DNA of 64,000 nucleotides, from assembly GCF_021166585.1 (NCBI RefSeq), contig NZ_JAJOZE010000009.1, positions 1-64,000 on the forward strand, in the 5' to 3' direction. Below, piece by piece: positions 8,297 through 16,217 of the stretch (positions within the stretch are counted from its first letter, which is position 1; each line of letters opens with the position of its first letter). A program made the position numbers and the translations under genes. Origin of the DNA: Metabacillus kandeliae. Its GTDB lineage: Bacteria; Bacillota; Bacilli; Bacillales; Bacillaceae. The notes below the pieces were generated by a model. It was not told the DNA's origin and searched no databases. It saw only the letters and a list, made by a program, of their open reading frames with translations.

Positions 8297-10698
8297 CGTT
8301 CTCCCTCCTTTGACTTTCTCAGTTTTACCATGGAAAAGATGCCAAGAGCGGCAATGCCAAGAACAGTGATTTCAAACATGGTATCAAATCCCCTGAAATC
8401 AACGAGAATGACATTCACGACGTTTTTGCCGCCTGCAAGCTTGTAGCTGTTTTTTAAAAAGTATTCCGAGATGGTTTCCCCTGCACGCTGACTGTTGGCG
8501 GAAAGGGCAATAATGGTGACAATTGCACCAACTCCGAAGGCTATGAGAAGATTCCTGATTTTCAGCCCAGGAGGCCGCTCCTGCTTTTGCAATTTCGGCA
8601 AATGGTAAAAGCATAGAAGAAACAGGGCAACGGAAACTGTCTCAATAATCAGCTGTGTTAACGCAAGATCGGGGGCACGGAAAAAAATGAAGAAGAGGGA
8701 AACCGTATATCCCACTGCTCCAAGCGCTATAATGGCTGTCAGCCTTGAACGCGAAAACACGATCGTAACAGACCCGGCGATCATGACAGCTGCCAATATC
8801 ACTTCGTAAATTCCGATCGGAGCCGATTCAGCAGGATGAAAGGAAAACGCGCCTTTATAGGCCATAACCCCTCCAGCTAAAAGAATAAAGAAGACAAACA
8901 GATAGGCTAGATAATCCCTCAGATAGCCCGTCATATAGGAGCGGGTGATATTTCTGGACGCCCTTCCAGTCATTTTGAACAGATTATTATAGGCGGCGTT
9001 CAGGGACAGTTTATAAGGAAACAGCTGATACACTGCCTTCCATTTAGGCAAGAAAATGTATCCCGCAATTCCTAATACAATTACACCTGCCGTTAACAGC
9101 AGCTCAATCGTAAAGCCGTGCCAGATACTGATATGAACAGGGAATTCACCGTGAAAATCATAAAGAGCCGGATAAATAGAAGCTGCAGCAGGTTCTATGA
9201 TGCTCTTTGCGACAAGTCCCGGGAAAAGCCCGATCAAGAGCACCATGACGGCAAGTATAACAGGCGGAACAAGCATGCCGAATGGTGCTTCATGCGGCCG
9301 TTTCGGAAGCTTTTCCAGCTGCAGTTTACCGCCAAAGGTTTTAAAAACAATAAGAACACTGTATAAGAAGGTGAAAATGCTGCCAACCCAGGCGAGGACC
9401 GGAAAGAGAATGGCCCACGTTTCCAAGTGGAAGGTATTCAGTTCAAGCAGGCTCAGCATGCCGGAAAAGAACATTTCCTTGCTGAGAAATCCATTAAACG
9501 GCGGAAGTCCAGCCATGGAAAATGCGCCGAATAACGAAACAGTAAAGGTAATAGGCATGATTGACATTAAACCGCCAAGGCGGCGGATATCCCTCGTGCC
9601 TGTTTCGTGATCAACAATGCCTGCTGCCATAAACAGGCTTCCTTTGAAGGTCGCATGATTGAAAAGATGAAAAATCGCAGCTGTTATCGCTACAATCGAG
9701 ACATTCTTTTCAATTGAATCAAATTGAAAGGCAAGAGAACCTGCCCCGATCAGTGACATGACAAGTCCAAGCTGGCTGACAGTTGAAAAGGCAAGAATGC
9801 CTTTTAAATCTGTCTGCCTGATGGCATGGAAGGATGCCCAAAACATGGTGAAAAGGCCTGCGAGCGTTACAATCCAGAACCATTCAGGTGCGGGGCCAAA
9901 TACAGGAGTAAACCGGGCAACAAGATAAATGCCGGCTTTTACCATTGTAGCCGAGTGCAAATAAGCGCTGACAGGTGTCGGTGCCTCCATGGCGTCAGGG
10001 AGCCAAATGTAAAACGGAAACTGCGCTGATTTCGTAAAAGCGCCGAGCAGGAACAAGATTAGCGCAGGCAGCATAAACGGATGCTGCAGAATGTGATCTG
10101 CCTGCAGGATTGTTTCCCGAATGCTGAAAGTGTTCGTAATCAAATAAAGCAGAATCATGCCGCCGAGCATGCACAAGCCGCCGAAAACAGTGATAATCAT
10201 TGATTTTTGTGCGCCATAGGTGGATTCTTTCCGGTGATGCCAATATCCGATCAGTAAAAAGGAAGAGATACTCGTAAGCTCCCAAAATGTATATAAAACA
10301 ACCATGTTATCAGATAGCACGACTCCAAGCATTGAGCCCATAAACAGCAAGAAAAACACATAAAAGCTGTTCAGCTTTTCTTTTTTTTGATCCAAATAAA
10401 AAATCGAATACAAGGTAACAAGTGACCCAATCCCAGTGATCAAAAGGGAGAAAAGGAAACTTAGTCCATCAAGATAAACGGTAAACTGAATGCCGAGTGA
10501 AGGAATCCAGTCAATCGTCGATATCGCTGTCTGCTCATTGGCTGTAACGGGAAGCTGGGTAAGAAAGAAGATAAGCAGAAGCACCGGAACAAGCAAGACA
10601 AACCAGCCGGTATGAATGCTGCGAAATTTTTTGTATAAAAATGGGACGAAAACAGCAAATAAAAATGGAAAAAGAATGGAAAAGTGCAAAAATGTCAT
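8293..10698 (-). CDS. mrpA: Mrp antiporter subunit A (NuoL-like)
   Basis: The largest Mrp subunit (801 aa, about 21 helices). Residues 1-500 resemble complex I NuoL (FWELTSISSFLLIGYW, FPFYIWLPDAMEAPTPVSAYLHSATMVKAG); the C-terminal third is the MrpA-specific part with APDLALTQLIIETVSV. It heads the minus-strand mrpABCDEFG operon. The ribosome site GAGAGGAAC precedes ATG 10698. The complex acts in the cytoplasmic membrane in Na+ extrusion and pH homeostasis. An inverted repeat just upstream may be its operator. Confidence 0.96.
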   Translation of the reverse strand: MTFLHFSILFPFLFAVFVPFLYKKFRSIHTGWFVLLVPVLLLIFFLTQLPVTANEQTAISTIDWIPSLGIQFTVYLDGLSFLFSLLITGIGSLVTLYSIFYLDQKKEKLNSFYVFFLLFMGSMLGVVLSDNMVVLYTFWELTSISSFLLIGYWHHRKESTYGAQKSMIITVFGGLCMLGGMILLYLITNTFSIRETILQADHILQHPFMLPALILFLLGAFTKSAQFPFYIWLPDAMEAPTPVSAYLHSATMVKAGIYLVARFTPVFGPAPEWFWIVTLAGLFTMFWASFHAIRQTDLKGILAFSTVSQLGLVMSLIGAGSLAFQFDSIEKNVSIVAITAAIFHLFNHATFKGSLFMAAGIVDHETGTRDIRRLGGLMSIMPITFTVSLFGAFSMAGLPPFNGFLSKEMFFSGMLSLLELNTFHLETWAILFPVLAWVGSIFTFLYSVLIVFKTFGGKLQLEKLPKRPHEAPFGMLVPPVILAVMVLLIGLFPGLVAKSIIEPAAASIYPALYDFHGEFPVHISIWHGFTIELLLTAGVIVLGIAGYIFLPKWKAVYQLFPYKLSLNAAYNNLFKMTGRASRNITRSYMTGYLRDYLAYLFVFFILLAGGVMAYKGAFSFHPAESAPIGIYEVILAAVMIAGSVTIVFSRSRLTAIIALGAVGYTVSLFFIFFRAPDLALTQLIIETVSVALFLLCFYHLPKLQKQERPPGLKIRNLLIAFGVGAIVTIIALSANSQRAGETISEYFLKNSYKLAGGKNVVNVILVDFRGFDTMFEITVLGIAALGIFSMVKLRKSKEGER

Positions 10699-10720
10699 TT
10701 TGTTCCTCTCTTTCGTATAA

Positions 10721-10744
10721 TTTCACGGTCATGTGACCATGAAA
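10721..10744 (-). promoter_or_regulatory. Inverted repeat upstream of mrpA, candidate operator
   Basis: TTTCACGGTCA and TGACCATGAAA form an 11-bp inverted repeat (one mismatch) around TG, 23 bp before the mrpA start. A related half-site, ATGACCGTCAAA, appears about 50 bp further upstream. Position and symmetry suggest a repressor or activator site for the Mrp operon; the protein is not identified. Confidence 0.45.
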
Positions 10745-10893
10745 TTAATTATACATTACTTCCGGAAACCGTGCATTACTTGATCATTATTATGACCGTC
10801 AAAAGAAAAGCTATTAAATGAAAGAATTCTTCTTGGCAGAAAAAAAGACTTGGTTCATAATGAGGGAGGAATGTTAAAAGAAGGGAAATCACC

Positions 10894-11451
10894 ATGAAAA
10901 ATACCTATTTTACAGGATACTTTCCGTTAATCTCCATCCTGCTGTACAGTACATCCCTGTCCATTGCCACCGTAATGTATGCCATCGGTTTGCTGAAATC
11001 CCTCGGCATATACGAGGGCATGCTCGGCATTGTATCAGAAGGTGAAATCCGGCTGGCTATGTTTGTTTTATTTGCTTTAATCTTCTTTATGATGCTTTCT
11101 GCTTTGAAGCTAATTGCCAATACGGTTACGGAGCTTGCTTTGCTGTTTTTTTCAAAAGATCAGGAAGGCGCTGCACTGACTAAAATCAGGGCAGGATCTT
11201 CTTTTTATCTGGCAGGGGGAGCCGTATCTATTCTGCTTATCGGAAATGGGCTCTGGATAGGGGCAGTCTTTCTCATTGCGACGTTCTGCTATTTTGTCTT
11301 CCTTGTCTACAAAGTAAGTGCTATGCTCTCTCCCTTTTCCCTAATTGGACTCGTTTTATTTCATCTCCTTTTCTGGATCGTCTTTATCCTTGGAATTCTG
11401 TTTCTGCTAGTGAGGCTCTACAACAGCTTTATGTCCAGTCTTCCAATATAA
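10894..11451 (+). CDS. yufK: Membrane protein YufK-like
   Basis: A 185-residue integral membrane protein with five to six predicted helices (about 8-30, 47-70, 100-120, 123-145, 150-180) and no catalytic motif that I recognise. Position next to mrpA and length match B. subtilis YufK. AAGGGA lies 12 bp upstream of the ATG. It is divergent from mrpA and shares its intergenic region. Function unknown. Confidence 0.75.
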   Translation: MKNTYFTGYFPLISILLYSTSLSIATVMYAIGLLKSLGIYEGMLGIVSEGEIRLAMFVLFALIFFMMLSALKLIANTVTELALLFFSKDQEGAALTKIRAGSSFYLAGGAVSILLIGNGLWIGAVFLIATFCYFVFLVYKVSAMLSPFSLIGLVLFHLLFWIVFILGILFLLVRLYNSFMSSLPI

Positions 11452-11458
11452 AAAAATG

Positions 11459-11488
11459 GCACTCTGCAGCCTGCAGAATGCTTTTTTT
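11459..11488. terminator. Bidirectional terminator, yufK / yuxK
   Basis: GCACTCTGCAGG and CCTGCAGAATGC form a stem with one mismatch, followed by seven Ts on the plus strand. Confidence 0.75.
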
Positions 11489-11516
11489 ATTAGATATTGA
11501 AGCATGCCTTTGCTGG

Positions 11517-11924
11517 TTAATTTAAAAACCTTTTTCTTTCATGCGGTAAAGGGATTCGGCAGCTTTCTTTTTGCCCGAACCATTTGTATCGGTTTTTGGC
11601 CACAATGTCATAAACAGCATCGCGAAGGGGGCGGGGGATGATTTTGTACGCGTATAAAAGCTTCCACATCCCAGGCAGCCTTTTCGCTATTCTGAGCACT
11701 CCGTCAGACTTTGCATAGTACCGGCCGTTCTCGGCCAATACAAGGGAATCGCAGTAATCAAGAGGCAGCCCGGCTTCTTTTAACAGCTGCTGTCCATGCT
11801 CTGATTGCAGCGGAGCAAAAAGAAATTCCTCTTTTTTGTCCATTTTTAAAACAAACTGAACTGCACTGTCGCAAAAATGGCAGACGCCATCAAATAACAG
11901 AACAGGATGCGTGTTCTTATCCAT
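11517..11924 (-). CDS. yuxK: DCC-family thiol-disulfide oxidoreductase YuxK
   Basis: A 135-residue DUF393/DCC-family protein. The motif DGVCHFCDSAVQFVL (10-24) holds the family's D-x-x-C-x-x-C; a second conserved part reads KSDGVLRIAKRLPG. DCC proteins are thought to be redox-active, but their substrates are poorly known. It is 22 bp downstream of pbpD on the same strand, so it is probably co-transcribed, as I recall for B. subtilis. Confidence 0.85.
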   Translation of the reverse strand: MDKNTHPVLLFDGVCHFCDSAVQFVLKMDKKEEFLFAPLQSEHGQQLLKEAGLPLDYCDSLVLAENGRYYAKSDGVLRIAKRLPGMWKLLYAYKIIPRPLRDAVYDIVAKNRYKWFGQKESCRIPLPHERKRFLN

Positions 11925-11946
11925 TAGAAATCATCCTTTTAACCGC

Positions 11947-13800
11947 TTAGTTAAGAGGCTGCATTAAGTCCTTCCAAATTTGAAGGTGAGCGCCTCTTTT
12001 GTAAACAGACTCCACTGAACCATTCCCGTCTTTGCCGATCCATACACCTGCTGTGTACGTATTATTCAGGCCGATAAACCACAGGTCATTATAGTCGTTG
12101 GTTGTGCCGGTTTTTCCGCCTTCAAAGCCAGGTGTGCTGTGGCCTGCCTTTTTGCCTGTCCCGTTTTTGATAACGGCTTGGAGCAGCTCTCTCATCTTTT
12201 GGTTTGTGTCAGGTTTCCAGACCCGTTCCGAATGATCTTTCCATCGATAGAGAACATGGCCCTTTAAATCTGTTACTCTTGTGATGGCATGGTTCTGCGA
12301 ATACACCCCGTCTGAAGCAAAAGCTGTATAGGCTCCTGTCAGTTCGAGCGGCGATAGACCGTAATCCATTCCCCCAATAGCAGCCCTCAGCTGCCTGCTT
12401 TCTTTGGCAAGCTTCGCAAAATGAAAAGGTTCAAGGTACTGGAATCCTCTTTCTATGCCTGTGCTGTCCAGCATCCTTACAGCAGGTGTATTGTAGGACT
12501 GCTGAAACGCCTGCTTTAATGTTACCATGCCGTAAAACTTTTTCGAATAATTCTCAGGGCAGTATCCATTCTTGCAAAAGGCAGCACCGCTGATCAGGCT
12601 TGAAGGGCCAGCACCTGTTTTTTCCATATAAGGGACGTAATCGAGAAGAGGTTTAATGGCAGAGCCTGGCTGCCGGCGGGATTGAAAACCTCTTTGAAAT
12701 CCCATCTTCTCATAACCTTTTCCGCCGGTAATGGCGATGATGCTGTGGGTGAGATGATTTATTACAACGGCTGAAGCCTGTACATCTTTTTCAGGTACTA
12801 GATCAGCCGTTTCATGAACGGCTTTTTCCTGCATAGCTGGATCTAAGGCCGTTTCAATTTTGATTCCGCTGCCAAGCACCTCTTCAGTCCGCTTCTCAAG
12901 CTTTTTTATATCAGAAGGAAGTACAGTCTTCAAACCTTCGTTATCCGCAATCAGCTGTTTCAGTTCTGCGTGCACATAAGTTGTGTAATCCGGATAAAGA
13001 TCAGGAACCTTTTGCACATCCAGCTTAATTTTCTCAGAAACAGCCTTTTCATATGCAGGCCCCTTAATATCGCCTGCGTCAAGCAGCTGCTTCAGCAGAC
13101 GCTCCTGCCTTTTCTTAACCGCATCAGGCCGCTTCAAAGGATTGTATAAAGCAGGGTTATTCGGAATAGAAGCTATATAAGCTGTTTGGGCAAGTGACAA
13201 TGCTTTTAGCGGCTTGCTGAAATAGTATTCGGCGGCTGTTCCAATGCCGTAAATATTGTTTTGAAAATAAATCGTATTTAAATAGGACTCCAATATTTTG
13301 TCCTTATTTAACTTTCGCTCAATTTGCCAGCTGTATAACAGCTCGCTCATTTTACGGTTATAGGTGCGTTCATGAGTCAAATAGAGATTTCTCGCCAGCT
13401 GCTGAGTAATGGTGCTTGCTCCCTGATCAAGCGAGCCATTTTTTACATTAACAAGTACAGCCCTTGCAATTCCATTCATATCAAAGCCTTTGTGAGTATA
13501 AAAATTTCTGTCCTCTGAAACAACAAACAGCTGTTTTGCAGCTTCCGGAATGTCTCCAAGGTCTGTATACACACGCCTTTGATTATTAACGGCAATCACG
13601 GATATCTTCCCGCCGTCCCTGTCAAAAATGTAGCTGTTCTGGAGAAGAGGAAGGGAATGGAGCGGTATTTTTTCATCAAGAAAGGCAGGGATGGATTTCA
13701 TGCTATGTACCTGGCTGCCTGAACCAATAAGAACAAAAACAAATAAAGGGGTTAATAACAGGACAATTGTCCAGCCGAAAAAAGCCCGCAAATCAGTCAC
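11947..13800 (-). CDS. pbpD: Class A penicillin-binding protein PbpD (PBP4)
   Basis: A bifunctional peptidoglycan synthase, 617 aa, anchored by one N-terminal helix (about 8-28). The glycosyltransferase domain (about 60-240) shows EDRNFYTHKGFD and QGASTITQQLARNLYL, with catalytic Glu in EDRNF. The transpeptidase domain has the SxxK motif in QPGSAIKPL, the SYN motif in QQSYNTPAVR and KTGTTNDYNDLWF. All catalytic motifs are intact. Length and context (yuxK next, kapD nearby) fit B. subtilis PbpD rather than PonA. Confidence 0.9.
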   Translation of the reverse strand: MTDLRAFFGWTIVLLLTPLFVFVLIGSGSQVHSMKSIPAFLDEKIPLHSLPLLQNSYIFDRDGGKISVIAVNNQRRVYTDLGDIPEAAKQLFVVSEDRNFYTHKGFDMNGIARAVLVNVKNGSLDQGASTITQQLARNLYLTHERTYNRKMSELLYSWQIERKLNKDKILESYLNTIYFQNNIYGIGTAAEYYFSKPLKALSLAQTAYIASIPNNPALYNPLKRPDAVKKRQERLLKQLLDAGDIKGPAYEKAVSEKIKLDVQKVPDLYPDYTTYVHAELKQLIADNEGLKTVLPSDIKKLEKRTEEVLGSGIKIETALDPAMQEKAVHETADLVPEKDVQASAVVINHLTHSIIAITGGKGYEKMGFQRGFQSRRQPGSAIKPLLDYVPYMEKTGAGPSSLISGAAFCKNGYCPENYSKKFYGMVTLKQAFQQSYNTPAVRMLDSTGIERGFQYLEPFHFAKLAKESRQLRAAIGGMDYGLSPLELTGAYTAFASDGVYSQNHAITRVTDLKGHVLYRWKDHSERVWKPDTNQKMRELLQAVIKNGTGKKAGHSTPGFEGGKTGTTNDYNDLWFIGLNNTYTAGVWIGKDGNGSVESVYKRGAHLQIWKDLMQPLN

Positions 13801-14032
13801 ACTCTTTCGTATAGGTTAATGAACTAGTACTATCCTATCACCAATTTCCAGCAGACTGTAGCTTTTTTTGCTTTAAACAGTCACAGATGAAAATAAAGCA
13901 GACGTTTGTCCCGCAATAAGGCTTATTTAAAAAAATGGACGCAGACAGAGTGATTAATTTTCAAAAAAATACAGTTAAATCAACAGCTCGGATGATATAA
14001 TGTAATAAAAAGGAAACGGAAGGAGGGAAGCA

Positions 14033-14656
14033 ATGAACACCGAGTCACCGCTCATTTTTGTTGATTTTGAGTTTACCATGCCAGAGGGAAAATCATTGCC
14101 GCAGGCTTTCTATCCGGAAATCATCGAAGTCGGTCTTATCACCGTCCAAAATGGACAAATTGAACATCAATACTCCTCCTATGTAAAGCCTGAAACTCAT
14201 ACAATACTGACAGAGCGCTGCAAAAACTTCCTTGGAATCAGCCAGGCCCAAGTCGATGGCGGCATTTCATTTGCTGAACTGACAGAAATCCTGCATAAAA
14301 GTGAAAATGGAATTCCAGGAAAAATCGTGACATGGGGCAACATGGACATGAGAGTGCTGAGGATGAATTGTGAAAAGAACGGAGTCCCTTTTCCATTCAG
14401 CGGTCAGTTTTTGGACCTATCCATGGAATACAAAAAGTTTTTTGGTGACCGAAACCAGACCGGTTTATGGAAAGCAGTCGAAGAATATGGAAACAAAGGA
14501 ACCGGCAAGCACCACAGGGCACTGGATGATGCACTGACAACCTATAAAATTTACAACCTTGTTGAAAAGGATAAACGGTATCTTGCAAAGCCTACGCCAA
14601 CCACAATCGGCGACAGAGTCGATTTTTCAAAAGTCCTGAACAAATTCGCCACATAA
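14033..14656 (+). CDS. kapD: KapD, DEDDh exonuclease-fold sporulation inhibitor
   Basis: A 207-residue DnaQ-like 3'-5' exonuclease domain protein. Exonuclease motifs: FVDFEFT near the N-terminus (first acidic pair), WGNMDMRVL in the middle and HHRALDDALTTY (DEDDh-type His and Asp) near the end. B. subtilis KapD inhibits the KinA branch of the sporulation phosphorelay. An AAGGAGGGA ribosome site precedes ATG, and a TATAAT (13996-14001) sits at a plausible promoter position. The exonuclease residues appear intact, so nuclease activity is possible. Confidence 0.9.
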   Translation: MNTESPLIFVDFEFTMPEGKSLPQAFYPEIIEVGLITVQNGQIEHQYSSYVKPETHTILTERCKNFLGISQAQVDGGISFAELTEILHKSENGIPGKIVTWGNMDMRVLRMNCEKNGVPFPFSGQFLDLSMEYKKFFGDRNQTGLWKAVEEYGNKGTGKHHRALDDALTTYKIYNLVEKDKRYLAKPTPTTIGDRVDFSKVLNKFAT

Positions 14657-14684
14657 AGCCAAACCACACTGTGTGATTTGGCTT
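14656..14684. terminator. Bidirectional terminator, kapD / kapB
   Basis: AAGCCAAA...ACAC pairs with GTGT...TTTGGCTT to give a long stem between the convergent kapD and kapB genes. Confidence 0.75.
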
Positions 14685-14710
14685 AACTAACAATCATGAA
14701 TAGGACATGC

Positions 14711-15091
14711 TTACGCCTTAAAATACTCTTTTTCAAGCTCTTCTGCATTTTGGAGGGAGCGCTTTGCCCAATCACTTGGATCTTCGGCAAGCTCGCTTTT
14801 CATTATACGCAGAGCTTCCCGCAGTGACTCCTGGTAATCAGGAACACTTCCTTCATATGGACGGACCATTTTTTTAGGAACGTTCGTCTGTTCATTATAA
14901 GAAAGCGCTTTTCTCTCGTGAAAAATCGGTACATCGGTTTCCTTTGGAGAATGAAGATCCCCCTGAACCGGATGCTTAAGCACAGCTTTAACTTGGACAA
15001 GGTAATGCATCGGCCGATCTTCTGTGATAACGCCGATATATTTGCCAGTCTTATAAATGCCTGTTACCGTATCGCCTGCTTGAAAATTCAT
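14711..15091 (-). CDS. kapB: Kinase-associated protein KapB
   Basis: KapB is needed for KinB-dependent initiation of sporulation in B. subtilis. Starting at ATG 15091 the protein has 126 residues, close to the 128 I recall, beginning MNFQAGDTVTGIYKTGKY, with conserved GVITEDRPMHYLVQVKAVLKH-type sequence following. A CAAGGGGGAA ribosome site lies just upstream, so the longer upstream frame to 15358 is not used. Despite the family name 'lipoprotein B' I see no signal peptide or lipobox. It is separated from kinB here by two plus-strand genes. Confidence 0.88.
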   Translation of the reverse strand: MNFQAGDTVTGIYKTGKYIGVITEDRPMHYLVQVKAVLKHPVQGDLHSPKETDVPIFHERKALSYNEQTNVPKKMVRPYEGSVPDYQESLREALRIMKSELAEDPSDWAKRSLQNAEELEKEYFKA

Positions 15092-15178
15092 ATTGTTTCC
15101 CCCTTGCTCTTTTCCTCCTATCGTACCAGTTCTTGCAGCAAGTGTCAGGCTAAAACAGCCAGGAAAGGATGATTCCAA

Positions 15179-15385
15179 ATGCTGATCTATATGCTCCCGC
15201 TCTATTTCCCGGACGACAAAAGGGAATACATCCCGGCAGTTGCCATTACTCTTCTCTTTGTGCTTGGAGCCGTTATCGCGTTCCTCCTCCTTCGCCGCCA
15301 CTCTAAACGCGAAGAAAAAAGAACCGAATTTCTCTATAGGCAAAAACAAAACATCCACTATAACGAAAATGACAAAAGCCCTTAA
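15179..15385 (+). CDS. Small membrane protein, 68 aa
   Basis: A 68-residue protein with one clear membrane helix (AITLLFVLGAVIAFLLL, about 22-38) followed by a basic segment (RRHSKREEKR) and a hydrophilic tail. An AAAGGATG ribosome site lies about 8 bp upstream and a U-tract hairpin starts at its stop codon, which supports a real transcription unit divergent from kapB. No family recognised. Confidence 0.6.
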   Translation: MLIYMLPLYFPDDKREYIPAVAITLLFVLGAVIAFLLLRRHSKREEKRTEFLYRQKQNIHYNENDKSP

Positions 15386-15399
15386 AACAAGGGCTTTTC
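15374..15399 (+). terminator. Terminator after 68-aa membrane gene
   Basis: AAAAGCCCTT and AAGGGCTTTT form a 10-bp stem around AAAAC; the stop codon of the small gene lies within it. Confidence 0.75.
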
Positions 15400-15477
15400 T
15401 TCATGCCAAAATGAATAATCCTCCACCCATTAGCTAAAACTCCGGAGAGAACCAATCTAATTCCGGGAGGATGCTTT

Positions 15478-16041
15478 ATGAAAAAATTGCTCTCCTATGC
15501 CTGCTTCGCTGCCCTTCTCAGTGGCTGCAGCAGCCATTCTCCAGCAAAAATGACCACCGAAATGTTTAACACAAACGGCGACTCACTTGGAACAGTTGAA
15601 CTGTCCGAGCAGCCGGAAGGCGTCAAATTCAGCTTTCTCCTTGAAGGTCTGCCAGCAGGAGAATACGGCGTCCACGTTCACGAAAAAGCTGTCTGCAAAG
15701 GACCTGACTTCAAAACCTCCGGAAACCATTACAATCCGGATAACAAAGCCCATGGACTGCTCAATTCTGACGGAGCCCACCTCGGAGACCTGCAGAACCT
15801 TGTATCAGACGAAGAAGGAAGAATCCAGGCTGATCTCTTCGGCCCCAAAATGACCTTAAAAAAAGGGACTAAAAACTCCCTTCTTTTTAAAGAAGGAACC
15901 TCCTTAATCATCACAGAACAAAAAGACGACGGCATGACACAGCCCGCCGGCAGCTCAGGAGCGAGAATCGCCTGCGGCATGATCAGCCAGGAGGAGTCAG
16001 ACCGGCCTGATAAGAGAGTGGTGGAGGAGAAGAAGGAGTGA
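15478..16041 (+). CDS. Cu/Zn superoxide dismutase-like lipoprotein
   Basis: A 187-residue surface lipoprotein related to B. subtilis YojM/SodC. The signal peptide ends in a lipobox, LLSGC (C17). Family ligands H66 and H68 (VHVHE), H84, H92, H101 and D104 are present, as are C73 and C166 for the structural disulfide. The last copper ligand, normally His in an HEKxDD context, is T146 (IITEQKDD). Zinc site complete, copper site one ligand short: activity may be low or lost. The C-terminus is charged (KRVVEEKKE). GGGAGG precedes the ATG. Confidence 0.88.
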   Translation: MKKLLSYACFAALLSGCSSHSPAKMTTEMFNTNGDSLGTVELSEQPEGVKFSFLLEGLPAGEYGVHVHEKAVCKGPDFKTSGNHYNPDNKAHGLLNSDGAHLGDLQNLVSDEEGRIQADLFGPKMTLKKGTKNSLLFKEGTSLIITEQKDDGMTQPAGSSGARIACGMISQEESDRPDKRVVEEKKE

Positions 16042-16127
16042 GAGGGGTGGCTGCTTGTTGTTCATTCTAACCGCTATAAGGGCGGACATGTGCCCCAGTT
16101 TGCTGAATTAAAGAGCTGTCCCCATAC

Positions 16128-16158
16128 AAAAAAGCCCTTGCTGTGTAAGGGCTTTTTT
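16128..16158. terminator. Bidirectional terminator, sod-like gene / kinB
   Basis: AAAAAAGCCCTT and AAGGGCTTTTTT form a symmetric stem with A- and T-tracts on both sides, between the convergent sod-like gene and kinB. Confidence 0.8.
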
Positions 16159-16217
16159 GTAACACTCTCTGTACTTATTCGCATTACTCATGTGGGGCCA
16201 GGTCCCTGGACAATGCC

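Noticed and set aside
4540-10700. Many overlapping frames of 60-140 codons opposite the mrp genes
   Set aside because: They lie fully inside strongly conserved Mrp coding sequence, lack ribosome sites and show no family features.
15092-15358. Upstream extension of kapB to 15358
   Set aside because: ATG 15091 has a GGGGG ribosome site and gives the family length; the extension overlaps the 68-aa gene on the other strand and does not look like KapB.
16159-16217. GGGGCCAGGTCCCTGG hairpin next to kinB stop as a regulatory RNA
   Set aside because: Short, overlaps the kinB end and is adequately explained as part of a terminator or a minor repeat remnant; no further support.
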